Source of the DNA: Takakia lepidozioides
Lineage: Eukaryota > Streptophyta > Takakiopsida > Takakiales > Takakiaceae
DNA: 64,000 nucleotides
Assembly (NCBI GenBank): GCA_030704615.1
Contig: CM060732.1
Location: 47,411,053-47,475,052, forward strand
Reading direction: 5' to 3'
Shown one piece after another: positions 1 to 10,734 of this stretch (position 1 is its first letter; each line of letters starts with the position of its first letter). A program made the position numbers and the translations under genes. The notes under the pieces were generated by a model. That model was not told the origin of the DNA. It did no database searches and was given only the letters and a program-made list of their open reading frames with translations.

Positions 1-494
1 ATGAAGATGCAAAAACAAAACGAGGCAACAAAGCAAAAGCAAAATCAAAATCAAAAGCAAAATCGAACAAAGCGAAAGCAGAAGTGGCTTGCCTGAGAGT
101 ACTCGGCTTCAGTTGGCGCGGGTTGTGAGCAAGACACTGGAATCTCCTGCTGGAGCTTCAGTTTGGCCATGTGAGAGATTGGCCGTCGTCCGTAGTACAG
201 AGCTTTCAACTTCCGCCGCGGTCTGGATATGAGGTCTCTCTCAGGAGAGCCACGCCCTTCAGGCGGCATAAGTCCCAGCCAAAATGGAAAAAGATATCCG
301 TTTTTGGGGTACATGCCTCGAATAACATGTTAAGCCAAGATTAACATCAGATTTATGGTACGTATCCAAGAAGCCATGTGTCGCCAGCCCGAATGAAAAC
401 GGACGGCGGTGGACATTTATTGCCCAACTGCGCAATTAAATGTCGGATGAAGCCCTCCATGTCGGATGAAAAACGACGGAACTCGGCCCGGAAT
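1..494. other. No recognised gene; A-rich start
   Basis: The first ~85 bases are an A-rich imperfect repeat of AAAGCAAAATC-like units. A minus-strand open frame of 87 codons covers 51-314, but I recognise no family in it and see no splice context. Nothing else can be supported before the palindromic repeats begin near 495. Confidence 0.4.
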
Positions 495-1030
495 TTCCAA
501 CGTAGAGGTAATTCGAAGCGCTGCAGGATGGATTTCCATCCTGCAAGGTAGGGCGGCGCGCGAAATTTCCCTCATGCAGGTAATTCAGAAGCGGATGGAT
601 GGAAATCCGGCGCCGGATTTCCATCCGCGCAAGTAGGGCGGCGCGCGAAATTTCCCTCACGCAGGTAATTCGGAGGCGGATGGATGGAAATCCGGCGCCG
701 GATTTCCATCCGCGCAGGTAGGGCGGCGAGCGAAATTTCCCTCACGCAGGTAATTCGGAGGCGGATGGATGGAAATCCGGCGCCGGATTTCCATCCACGC
801 AGGTAGGGTGGCGCGCGAAATTTCCCTCACGCAGGTAATTCGGGGGCGGATGGATGGAAATCCGGCGCCGAATTTCCATCCTGCAGGTAATTCGAATCCC
901 GGATGGATGGAAATCCGGCGCCGAATTTCCATCCAGCAGGTAAGTCGGATGGCTGGCGTATGGATATTCGGCGCCGAATTTCCATTCGCCAGGTATTTCG
1001 AAGCGCTGAATTACCTTCCTGCAGGTAATT
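495..1030. repeat. Tandem array of GGCGCC-centred palindromes, ~86 bp units
   Basis: Units of roughly 83-86 bp repeat from about 530 to 900, then become irregular. Each carries a near-perfect inverted repeat centred on GGCGCC (half-site GGAAATCCGGC or GGAAATTCGGC, followed by its complement) and the linker GCAGGTAATTCGGAGGCGG. The same palindrome recurs at 1.1-2.45, 26.4-26.8, 31.0-32.0 and 33.1-34.3 kb. The last three lie inside the complete MULE, so this array is best read as the internal array of a decayed copy of that element. Long open frames here are a by-product of stop-poor repeats. Confidence 0.85.
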
Positions 1031-1139
1031 CTGAGCGTGTCCGATTGATTTTTCGGAGAAAAACAAACTAAACTGTTTGTTTTGTGGCTGAAGTGCACTT
1101 GTAGACACGTTTTTCTTGGAATCCTTGACTGCGGCGCGC

Positions 1140-2450
1140 AAATCGGAACAGCCTCGAACGGAAATTCGGCGCCGTTTTTCCATTCTGGGAGGTTTTTACG
1201 ACTTCCTTTGAGGGGGCCCCGATGGAAATTCGGCGCCGAATTTCCATCCGGGGGATGGTCTCTGTCGGAGAGGTGCCGGCCTCTCCGCCGCTCTGTTGGA
1301 TATTCGGTGCCGAATTTCCGTCCGGGGCTTGAAATATGACGGCCACGTGCCGGCCTCTCCCCCCTCCCCGACTGCATTGGAACGGCCCCGGATGGAAATT
1401 CGGCGCCGTTTTTCCATCTGGGGAGGTTTTTACGACTTCCTTTGAGGGGGCCCCGATGGAAATTCGGCACCGAATTTCCATCCGGGGGATGGTCTCTGTT
1501 GGAGAGGTGCCAGCCTCTCCGCCGCTCTGTTGGATATTCGGTGCCGAATTTCCATCCGGGGGTTGAAATATGACGGCCAGGTGCCGGCCTCTCCCCCCTC
1601 CCCGACTGCATTGGAACGGCCCCGGATGGAAATTCGGCGCCGTTTTTCCATCTGGGGAGGTTTTTATGTCGGCCAATTTTCGGCCTGACCCCCCGACACG
1701 ACTTCCTTTGGGGGGGCCCGGATGGAAATTCGGCGCCGAATCTCCATCCAGGGGATACTCTCTGTCGAACACGTGCCGGCCTCTACGCCCGGGGCGACTT
1801 CATCCGGGCGTCCCCTGTTGGATATTCGGTGCCGAATTTCCGTCCGGGGGTTGAAATGTGACGGCCAGGTGCCGGCCTCTCCCCCCTCCCCGACTGCATC
1901 CGAACCGCCCCGGATGGAAATTCGGCGCCGTTTTTCCATCTGGGGATGTTTTTATGCCGGCCAGTTTTCGGCCTAACCCCCCGACACGACTTCTTTTGGG
2001 GGGGGCCGGATGGAAATTCGGCGCCGAATCTCCATCCAGGGGATGTTCTTTGTCGCACACGCGCCGGCCTCTGCGCCCGAGGCGACTTCATCCAAGCTTC
2101 CCCTGTTGTATATTCGGTGCCGAATTTCCGTCCGGGGGTTGTAATGTGAGGGCCAGATGGCGGCCTTTCCCCCGAGCCGACTGCATCCGAAAGGCCTCGG
2201 ATGGAAATTCGGCGCCGTTTTTCCATCCGCGGAGGTTTTTATGTCGGCCAGTTTTCGGCCTGACCCCCCGACAGGACTTCCTTTGGGGGGATCCGAATGG
2301 AAATTCGGCGCTGAATTTCCATCCAGGGGATGGTTCTCTGTCGAACAGGTGCCGACATCTCTGGCCCAGACGACTTCATCCGTACGGCCCCTGTTGGATA
2401 TTGGGTGCCGAATTTCCATTCGGGGGTAGTAATGTGACGGCACGGTGCCG
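1140..2450. repeat. Higher-order array of GGCGCC palindromes, 234-300 bp units
   Basis: Four to five higher-order units follow one another with spacings of 234, 288 and 299 bp. Each holds two or three palindromes of the type GATGGAAATTCGGC plus its complement, one of them usually degraded to GGCGCCGTTTTTCC. They are separated by pyrimidine-rich linkers containing GCCGGCCTCTCC. The linkers match the reverse complement of those at 31.0-31.7 kb (GGAGAGGCCGACACC), so this array and the transposase fragment to its right are inverted together relative to the complete MULE. Confidence 0.85.
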
Positions 2451-2487
2451 GCTTCTCCCCTTCAGCCGACATCATCCGGACGGCCTC

Positions 2488-2690
2488 CCACTTTCTGACT
2501 GCATACCGTTGGCAGTTATTGCACAAAGACCAGGGGCCGCATTCTGGAGACAAGGTTCATTAACACTCTGACTGTGGATTTTTGAGATAGTTGGCTCCCT
2601 GGATTTGGATCAGGCTTCGTCGCTCAGACAAATCGGCACCGCATTCCTTCCCATCGCTGCATCCCCCTTCTACCAGGGAGCTTCCCCGCA
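2488..2690. repeat. Segment shared with the MULE 5' region, inverted relative to its neighbours
   Basis: The sequence from ATACCGTTGGCAGTTATTG to GCTGCATCCCCC matches 30,719-30,890 in the complete MULE. It reads on the plus strand in both places, although the flanking array and transposase coding sequence are flipped between the two copies. One copy therefore carries an inversion of about 0.2 kb just upstream of the transposase start. No coding function is visible. Confidence 0.6.
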
Positions 2691-2723
2691 CGCCATCCTG
2701 GCAGTCTTGTGTGTACATCTCCC

Positions 2724-3425
2724 ATGGCGGAAAACCCGAGCGCTACAGTGTACTGCCCTCCTCACGAGCATAGAGCTTCATTTCCGTGCAGAGGGGACAT
2801 CTGCCGGGTGATGGAGAAATATCTGTGCGTTCGATACCACCTGAAACCGGGGTCGGTTTTTTTGGAGGAGGAAATGAAGGACTCAAACGGCCTTGTTGTC
2901 GAGAGTATTGTTGTGCTCCACGATGATTTCGGCGATGGCAGGGAATGGCGAGTTCCACCATCGGACAACGTCATATACAGGGCTGTTGGGAACTTCATTT
3001 GCCCGCCAAATGCACCTTCTATCCTGGCGCCTTCCACGAAACAATCCGCGAATCAGAGAGTGGCTACCTCAAAGAGAGAAGTCTGCAACGAAGTAAATCC
3101 AGAGCCGAACCCATCCATGAAGACGAGCGAGAACCGGGTTGTTCACAACCTGTCCGACTCAAACGAGGTCATGGAAGTTCCGAGGTCGTCCTGGAGATCA
3201 GGCAAGTCCTCAATGGACGTCAGTGGAGGAGGGAGTCATATTCCCAGCACGAGCACCGCAGTTCGATCTATTCTTGAAATTCTGCGAGGGCTTCACCTGG
3301 AGGAACACCGGTCGGAGCTGGCCGGGCTGGACTATAGCAAGTTCGCAATTAAATCGGTTACATGCCTTCCCGCCGACGTCGACGGTAATATCTTCTTTGA
3401 GTTTCCTCCTATTAAATCGGTAATT
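2724..3425 (+). pseudogene. 5' fragment of MULE transposase (relic copy)
   Basis: A continuous frame from the ATG at 2724 (MAENPSATVYCPPHEH) is closely similar to the minus-strand transposase at 30,597-29,870 in the complete MULE. It shares segments such as MEKYLCVRYHLKPGSVF, REWRVPPSDNVIYRAVG and LPADVDGN. The match stops at about 3420, well before the DDE core, so this copy cannot encode a transposase. It keeps a Trp codon (PRSSWRSGK) where the complete copy has an amber stop, which shows what the ancestral frame was. The function of this N-terminal region is unknown; it precedes the catalytic domain. Upstream lies the palindromic array, the same order as in the complete element. Confidence 0.85.
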
Positions 3426-3465
3426 CCCCGGTTCTTCTCTGTCACCCTTCTTGTATAGATTGACA

Positions 3466-3690
3466 TTAATGACCCTGTCGCCAGCAAAAGGGAACCATTT
3501 CAGTCTTCCAAATAAGGTTAAAGAGTAGAACTAGGGCCTCTCTCATGGAATCGCCACCGTGCTTGATAAGCTCATTGACAATGCCATCAGGTCCACCAGC
3601 TTTATATCCGTTTAAATGCTCAATTATGTCAGCCAACATACTCATTGAGTACGAGGAACTCTGCAGAACCCCTAGAGACATGATATCTTA
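3466..3690 (-). pseudogene. LINE reverse transcriptase fragment
   Basis: A 71-codon frame contains NGYKAGGPDGIVNELIKHGG followed by a WRQG stretch. This is the conserved beginning of non-LTR reverse transcriptase domains (the K-A-x-G-P-D-G-I block). No palm domain or YADD box follows, so it is a short degraded fragment. It abuts the broken end of the MULE relic and probably marks the insertion or deletion that truncated it. Confidence 0.75.
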
Positions 3691-3699
3691 CTGACAAGA

Positions 3700-4149
3700 A
3701 CATCTGACATGCACTTGAAATGTTGGCTACAAACATCAGCTGTTAATGCTGGAAATGAGGAAAAAGAGGAAAAAAAAACAAACATTGTTACTTGAAAGAT
3801 ACAGATTGACGTCACTCTCAATCTTCTATCCTAAATGCATCCTTATCTTGTCCATTTGCTCAGATAGAGGCACGAGGGCTTTCTCAAGATTAGTGTTAAA
3901 CCATTAGAAACAGGCATTATTAATATTAGCATTAGAGCTGTTACTTAGAGCTTCATCGTGGCGAACTAAGTGGATACATCAAAACAACAATGCTGAATAC
4001 CTCGTTCTAGGGCAACTGCTGGGGAGGGATTCAGACATAAAATTTTCAGACAGCTTGAATCAAGCCTGATACTGAATGCCAGATCTACAATCTGCTTAGC
4101 AACGCATCCACATAATTATCAGAGCCATGTTGTCCACTAACTTCAAGGC
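3700..4149. other. Intergenic, nothing recognised
   Basis: Moderately AT-rich sequence with a short A-run near 3770. I see no open frame with family motifs, no splice-site series and no clear repeat structure. Confidence 0.4.
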
Positions 4150-4250
4150 CTTGCAATGTGAGCAGTCTAGACGTGCTACCATTCAGGATATCTGGAAAAC
4201 TCGGATCAATTGTTTGTTCCAAGGTAAGTCATACTACCGGCGCAGCCCCT
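4150..4250 (+). repeat. LINE 3'-end scrap shared with 10.97-11.04 kb
   Basis: The stretch GGATATCTGGAAAACTCGG followed by ATCAATTGTTTGTTCCAAGG and, later, CCTGACAAAGGTAG is repeated with few changes at 10,967-11,040. There it directly follows a zinc-knuckle frame typical of plant LINE tails. Encoded residues are DIWKTRINCLFQ. It lies just downstream of the dioxygenase exon, so it is likely an old insertion in the intron or in the deleted gene body. Confidence 0.55.
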
Positions 4251-4365
4251 GACAAAGGTAGTTTCTTGACCAAAATTTGAGAGAAGCCTGATCGATGGAA
4301 GCCACAAATCTATCTGCCAACGAACTAGTCTTGGCCGCAGCTTGAATGTCCGTACACACCTGGAA

Positions 4366-4638
4366 AAAGCCCCATTCCTCACAAGCGCCGGCAATGGCAG
4401 CCATGGTGGCCTCCCTTCGATCGTCGTCCAAGCCTGCCAGATCAATCACGGGAATTGCATCGTTGAAGTCGTCGTGCGGTGTGATTGTGTTTCGCTCGTG
4501 TGATGAGCAGATGAAGGAGGAAGGCACAGCTCCCGTGCGCGATTCCGACAGGGCCTGCACATTGTACTCTTCTGCATCACCCGCTACCCCCATATCGAAC
4601 TCGGACGAAACGATTCTCCTAACCTTGCTTAAGTCCAA
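4366..4638 (-). pseudogene. First exon of a 2-oxoglutarate/Fe(II) dioxygenase, gene truncated
   Basis: The frame starts MDLSKVRRIVSSEFDMG and reaches IPVIDLAGLDDDRREA and EEWGFFQV. This is the N-terminal domain (DIOX_N) that opens plant 2-oxoglutarate-dependent dioxygenases such as flavonoid, gibberellin or ACC oxidases. A good donor (CAG then GTGTGT) ends the exon at 4366, exactly where this family often has an intron after GFFQV. No second exon with the HxD...H iron ligands or the RxS motif is found downstream; LINE scraps lie there instead. It is therefore a gene remnant, or the 5' end of a gene disrupted by repeats. The substrate class cannot be told from this exon. Confidence 0.75.
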
Positions 4639-5160
4639 TGTCTAGGAACTGTACAGTGTATCTGCAGAGAGATCAAAGTGTCGGACAACACCTCCGCAGC
4701 GATCGAGTAAGTTTGAAGATAAAAAACTACTAGCGAATTTATGCCTTGAAGATGGCTTAAGCCTAGAACATACACTAGGCTAGTGTGTGTAATATACACA
4801 TGAGTGTGCACGGACTCTGCCTCCATTTTATACATTGGAACGCGGGCCCTCCGTTGTCAGCACACTTGACCAACAACTCCTAGCGCGACATGCTAGGCCT
4901 ACCCCCGCATCATCCTCATCGTCCTCGTCTCGCAACGACCTCGCACTAAAGGACTCAAATTGAAGAGGAGTTTCTCCAATGTGCCGACTCATCTCTCCAA
5001 TTTTGCCACCTCGGCGGACAAAGCAAAGCAAATTTGGGGCCAGGGTAGTACCAGGCCCCCAATCTTCTCCACTGGACAAAACCTAACGAAGCCTGTCAAC
5101 AACTCTCTTCGTGCCTCTTTCTCTGCACCCTGTACCTTTACCAGAGTAGTGTGAAGCATG

Positions 5161-5327
5161 AATCGAGAAGATTTCTTTTTTAAAGAAGATGACAACGACT
5201 TTGGAAGTCAAGTTTCGTAAGGCTCTTTCAACCCCGATCACGACGGGAGAGAGAGAGAAGACTCCAATTGTGAAACTTGACTTCCAAAGTTGTTGTCATC
5301 TTCTTGACAAAAAAAATCTTCTCGATT
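5161..5327. repeat. Long imperfect hairpin (two ~56 nt arms)
   Basis: The left arm (5161-5216) starts AATCGAGAAGATTT and runs through AGAAGATGACAACGACTTTG to GTTTC. The right arm (5272-5327) is its reverse complement with a few mismatches. The loop is about 55 nt and contains a GA-run. A transcript would fold into a near-perfect stem. It could be a MITE-like foldback or a young small-RNA precursor; no TIR-type target duplication was recognised. Confidence 0.75.
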
Positions 5328-5344
5328 CTCCTTTTCCTAAAATC

Positions 5345-5545
5345 TAACTTCTTTTGGATGGGTATATATATATAGACGCCTCCCGAAGGGAGCGTAAATT
5401 ATGGTGTCTCTTCACCACAAGGGCTACTGCCTTCCAACTGAAAGGTGGACACCTTCATGTGACACCAGACCGTGGTTTGAACCCACAACCATATCCAACG
5501 TGGTACATTACCACTGGGCTACATGCTGGTTGTCTTTGGATGGAA
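5345..5545 (-). mobile_element. tRNA-derived SINE-like element
   Basis: On the minus strand, TAGCCCAGTGGTAATG resembles a pol III A box. About 40 nt further, GTGGGTTCAAACC matches the B box. The downstream part (AAGGTGTCCACC ... GGCAGTAGCCC) is shared with a second copy at 23.59-23.70 kb, which shows that it is a dispersed family and not a tRNA gene. No cloverleaf with an intact acceptor stem is present. The right edge and any target duplication were not resolved. Confidence 0.55.
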
Positions 5546-6462
5546 ATCAAGAGCAATCAGTAAGGCTGCGGGCCCGCTGTAGGAAAGGACAAAGGTGTGA
5601 GTGCCGTGAAACTAGATCACCCCTTGTGAACGTGAAGGGACGTCTTTTTTGCACCTCTTCACAAGGGGCGATTCCGCGGGGGCGCCCCTTAGGGAATATG
5701 CTATTTCGACCAATAGCGCTTCCTTAATCCAGGGGGCGCTTGCAGCTGCCCATGGAACCCGGCTTTAAGATCCCTTGCACGTAAGGTCCTGGCCCTGTTG
5801 GCCTGACATTGCGCCAGTCTCCGGATAAGATCCCCCAAAATACAAAGGGAATAGACCCATAGGATTTTACGTCGCGCGTAATGCCCGCCGAGCAGAATGC
5901 CATTGACCAAGATGGCCAGGCGATGCGTAAGGTTTCGCTGAGATATTATGCTTTTTAATAGCATGGTAAGTACAAGGAAAAAATTACGTCACGGCTTTAT
6001 CCACGACGTTAAGGATTTTGCCTACCTAGTATGGCGATTTGGAGGAGGATTAAAAAGTAGAATTCTAAGCCTATTGCCACTAGCACATTATGAAACATAA
6101 TGTGTTTGATTAGGACTTGCAAGCCAATGAGAGGGCAATCCTTAATGGTAGGGAATGGGCCTAAGTAAGGTCCCACCCAAGGTTCTTTTATTGCCTCCTT
6201 CCCTTAAGGAGAGACCACACATTGGTGCCAAAACCAAGAACGATCCTAATGTACCTCCCTCAGAGAAGCCTATAAAGCCACTCCCTCATATAAAACATAT
6301 TTGAGAGGTGGATGAAAGGTATTTGTTATGTGGACAGAAGAAAAGAAAAAGACCCAAAAGAAAAACCCATCATAGTCTAATGAGATATAAGAGAAATGTA
6401 TGAAATAAAACATATGTTTAAAAAGAGACATAATACTCATATATAATATAATATATGTATTA
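5546..6462. other. Intergenic, no assignable gene
   Basis: Contains CCCCTTGTGAA/TTCACAAGGGG inverted words near 5620-5670 and a minus-strand frame at 5964-5701 (including GLRKRYW) that I cannot assign. From 6240 onward the DNA is AT-rich without long frames. It may be non-coding retroelement sequence, but no LTR was recognised. Confidence 0.3.
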
Positions 6463-6464
6463 TA

Positions 6465-7045
6465 CCGTACTGACCTAGCTGATTAGCACTTCCGTGCCTA
6501 ATAATTAATAAAAATATAATAATATTAGGCAGATTCGTTTCTATTATTTAGGCACCTCACCTAGGTAATTTCCAAACATTAGGCATGTGTTAGAGTCGGC
6601 GGTCGACCCTGGATAAATAATGAACAATTATTTTTTACCTCCCTCAAAAACTATTGTTGAGGTCATTTTCTTTTTAGAAAAACATAATGGTCTTGGAAAT
6701 AGATATTACCTGAACAATTGTTTTGACCTCCCTTCAAAACTATTATTGAGGTAATTTTCTTTAAAAAAATAATAATGTTTGATATGTGATAAAAGAATGG
6801 CTGCAGTGAAGGCTGTATGTACTAAACCCTAAACCTTTCCAACTGTTTTTTTTTTTTTTTTGCCTACACCTAAACATTCGGAACAACCCTACTTCTCTTT
6901 GCTTGTGTTTTTCACAATTTTCGAGCAATTAGGCACTTCTCACGAAAATTTTCCAAGTTTTAGGCACATTTTTCAAAAATGTTCTAGATTTAATTAGGCA
7001 CTTGATTTTGAATTAATTATTGCCTAATAAGGTGGCTTAGTACGG
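6465..7045. mobile_element. MITE-like non-autonomous DNA transposon (~581 bp)
   Basis: The ends are inverted: the left starts CCGTACTGACCTAGCTGATTA and the right, read in reverse, starts CCGTACTAAGCCACCTTATTA. Both continue to an AATAATTAAT-type block containing TTAGGCA. The element is flanked by TA on both sides (6463-6464 and 7046-7047), as expected of Tc1/mariner or a similar TA-targeting family. The AT-rich interior has repeated TAGGCAC words and two copies of an ~85 bp segment (near 6622 and 6708). No transposase frame is present, so it would depend on an enzyme supplied elsewhere. Confidence 0.65.
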
Positions 7046-7339
7046 TATGTTGGATTTGAAGGGTAAGGATAATGCATGTGCACTCAAGCTATTGATTGCT
7101 AATGATTGTGAGACTTGTGAATATTCTAGCGACGACCTAAGGTCGGAAGCTAGTTTAGCGTGGAGCAGGAATAGGGTGCCATAGTGCCACGTCATCATTG
7201 CCACGTTTCGTCATCGTCAATGTGTTTGGTACCTGCCCGGACTGCCCGAAAAATCCTAAGATAACTTTTTGAACGGTACTTCGTCGAGACTGACCCTTTT
7301 CCTCCCTGCTTCTGTTTGCTGTTCAAAGTTGAGAGAGAG

Positions 7340-10300
7340 AGATCGCGCAATGGCTACATAGGTTGATAAGGCCTGGCATTTCTGGCCCCAGTATTGTTAG
7401 AATAGTTTTAGATAGGTTTAGCTTGCCGAGGCGATCTATATACAACCATGAAGTGTCAAGAAGGTTTAGAAAGAGCTCAATTGTGCGGAGGGCATTTCTT
7501 CAAAACAGCGCATCCAGGAGAGCATTTTCCAGTGAGAATCCCGTGAGCATATTTCAGAGGTAATTAAATCGTCACAATTATATCATCCTTGAAAGAACCC
7601 TTTGTGTGCTAAGACAATGGACAACTAGGGATTGATTTATAATTGTCTGAGGGTGATTCACAAGCGTTGCACTATTCTGCTTTGAACCACAAGGTACATT
7701 CTTTTTAATGTCATCCAGCTTGTTGATGATCAACTCTCCCCTTGACCAGAACTTCAGCCTCTATGACTTCATGCGGTGGAACCCTAAGTGAGGGTAAAAA
7801 GTAACGGAATGCCGTGAAGATTGTATTTTGTGGACTTGCTGGTTGTATTTACATCAGCAGGTGGCATTTTAGGTCTTTTTCATAGCCTTAGTAACTAGAT
7901 TGTAGGCAAACACCTCTTCAAGAGGATAATTGGGTCGGCAATGAGGCTTAGCTTTTGCTCTACTATGTCATTGAGGTGGTGACTATTAGTAATTAATAAA
8001 CAATAGCTGTATTAGATGGGGAGTGTGTCAACAACTAATTGACAAGCTCATCGCATGTCATGTTCCCAGTTTCAAGCCTGCATGTCAGCAGAATTTGGTC
8101 TTCTTGCTGTAATCCATAAGGCTAGGTTCACAATCACACCTCTCCCAGCTAATCCCTGTTGGAGTGCTAGTAGGGTTGAGTCTTCTACATTTGTCAAGTG
8201 GGGATGCTTCTGTGTGTTCTAGGTATGAGAACTTCTATCCAAAGAACAAGAAAGATCTTCCCAAGGGCAGAAAATCAGAGTCAAAGAATGGTAAGGGATG
8301 TGTAGCTTTGAAGCCTGCTGTGATGTCTCAGATTTTGGATCTTCTAACAATACATTGAAACATGTTAAACCCTTGGTTTTAGTGTCAAAGAAATTACCTC
8401 ATAACTGCCTATTTTGCAACATGGTTTGCTACTCAAACCGTCACGGGGCAACAGCCTACACGCATCATATCCTTACATATACTAGAGGATCTGAAGCAAA
8501 TGAGGATAACCTGACCCATTCACGCCAAGATCCTTCACTCAAATGTAATGAAACAATCCCAACTACTTCATCCAGTTCCTCATCCTTGCTCTCTTTTGCC
8601 AGTTATAATAGTGCAACTCACATGACAGCTGAAATAACCAATCTTTAATGGGTAGCAATGCAAGAATTCTTACACACAGAATTTGGCAATTGTAGTCACT
8701 GATTGCAACGGGTGCTGCCACAGTTGCCATTCTAACCACTCTCTCCATTGGCCACAGTGACACCCAACATGTATCCATCTTTGTCTTTCTAAGTGTTGTG
8801 GCATTCCATCAAGAACTCCACCAAATAGTGACTACAATCTAGTTCTAAGAGTTACATGTAGAAACTACATCTTGTTGGTCAATATGAATATGTGCTTAAG
8901 CTTCTATGTGCAGAGAGTAAAAATGAGCCCTTTCCAGGACATTGAGCCAAGAATGTCTCCTGCTCACTCGCATCTCCCTCTGTAAGTCAGCCCACTTTTG
9001 TGTCGTCTTTTTACAAGCAGATCAACTTCCAGAGTTTAAGAACAAGCTGCTGGGGCCAAGCCTAGTTGACCGGATCGAAGTCACGAATAAAAGTCTTGCA
9101 AAGGTGTATGTCCGCCTTGGGCCTTCCCAGTCTTCCCAAGGGGCACGAGGGGGCGGTGGGTATGATGAAATGCAAATTGACACCCAGCCACAGGGTAGCC
9201 ATGGGGGCAGCCAGTACAAGTATTACTTCAACATTGGGAGTATTGAGTCCTTTGAGCGTAAGCTGGAGGATGCACAGGATGTGCTAGGGGTCAACCCTCA
9301 TAACTATGTCCCAGTTACATGTGTTAGAAATGAGCTGGCAGCAGGAACTCCTTCGATTGGCCCCCACGATCCTATTGATTGCAGGATATATCTACTTTAC
9401 ACGACGGATGCAAGGAGAATTTGGAATTGGCGGAGGATCTGGAGGGGGTGGATGTGGGATTTTCAATGTGGGCGAAAGTGACTAAGCAAAAAGGCCAAAG
9501 ATAAGGTTGGTTATTACAACTAGAAAGTTTGGGCAAGACGGGGGTATCTGCCAAGCTTGTTCATCCTAGAACATTGAAGTAATATACGATATGAAGCAAA
9601 TTGAGACAAGTGGAGGGATAGCTTTTTTATGGGGTTATAACTGACTACCTTGGAGGGAGGATGAAGAGACAGATCAGACGTCATGAGGCATATGGGGGAT
9701 AAGACGACTGCTCGTTGTGTTTGTATGTCAATAGGAAGGAGAACAAACTTGGGTGGAGAGAAGTATTTCTAGTGAGAACAGACTTCTTAAAAGAGGTTAA
9801 ATCTCGTTGGTGGGACGACGTAGCAGGTACGGTGACGAGGCCAAACAAGAAATTATGGAGTTTGTGCACTTCTTGAAGAATCCTAAAAAGTATCAAGAAC
9901 TTGGTGCTAAAATCCCCAAGTGAGCTCTCCTGGTTGGTCCACCTGGCACTGGCAAAACACTCCTTGCCAAGGGTACTGCTGGTGAAGCATGGGTTCCATT
10001 CCTCTCGATCAGTGGGTCAGATTTTATGGAAATCTTTGTAGGAGTGGGACCCTCACGCGTAAGAGACTTGTTTGCTCAAGCACGGCAGTCAAGTCCCAGT
10101 ATTATCTTTATTGATGAAATTGATGCATTTGGCCGCGCCAGAGGGAGGGGTGGGTTTGCAGGAGCCAGCGATGAGAGGGAGAGCACTCTTAATCAGCTAC
10201 TAGTTGAAATGGATCATGGGTTTGGAACAACTACTGGGGTGGTGGTCCTTGCTGGCACCAATAGGCCTGATATCCTGGACAAGGCACTGCTGCAACCACG

Positions 10301-10640
10301 CTGTTTTGACCGTCAGATTTCAATTGATCGCCCTGACATCAATGGTTGAGAACAGATCTTTAGAATCTATCTTTAAAAACTGAAGCTTGATCAGGACCCT
10401 GTTTACTACTCGGCGCTCGCAACGAATGGCAGCTTTGACCCTTGGATTTGCAGGAGCTCATGACATTGCTATTGTGTATGAGGCTGCACTAATTTGTGCA
10501 AGGCATGAAGGGACTGTCATCACCATGGTGCATTTTGAGGCCGCGATTCATCCCCGATTGATCGAATCATTGGTGGCCCTGAGAAGAAGATGCGGGTGGG
10601 TATTTCCTCTTGCATATTTTGTCTTTTCATTGTAACGGGG
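7340..10640 (+). pseudogene. Mitochondrial FtsH/AFG3-type AAA protease, intron-containing pseudogene
   Basis: Pieces of an m-AAA protease subunit lie in order on the plus strand. There is an Arg/Ser-rich presequence exon (to 7559, donor GTAATT) and a short exon 8223-8290 (RYENFYPKNKKDLPKG). An exon from 9021 carries the FtsH extracellular domain and a glycine-rich hinge. The AAA module has Walker A GPPGTGKT (9937-9958), Walker B IIFIDEID (~10,102) and the second region of homology up to PDILDKALL. Known family members assemble into inner-membrane hexamers that degrade misfolded proteins. Disabling changes are plain: ATG followed three codons later by TAG at 7350, a frameshift before DEAKQEI, TGA after KIPK, TGA after PDING and frameshifts beyond. 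The zinc-protease HExxH region is absent. Retained introns point to segmental duplication rather than retrocopying. Confidence 0.88.
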
Positions 10641-10734
10641 AGTAGCAATACTCTCTCTCTCTCTCTTTAAACTCAGGGCGGGAAGCCTACCTTTGAACAG
10701 CAAATAGAAGCAGAGAGGAAAGGGAGAGTGCAAT

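Noticed and set aside
742-1611. 289-codon minus-strand ORF and many overlapping ORFs over 0.6-2.6 kb
   Set aside because: They run through the palindromic tandem repeats, occur in several frames and on both strands with the same residues (WKFGAEFPS, MEIRRRISI), and contain no domain. The repeat happens to be poor in stops.
495-2450. CRISPR-like array
   Set aside because: Repeats and palindromes are regularly spaced, but the linkers are themselves repeated and the genome is eukaryotic; no cas genes.
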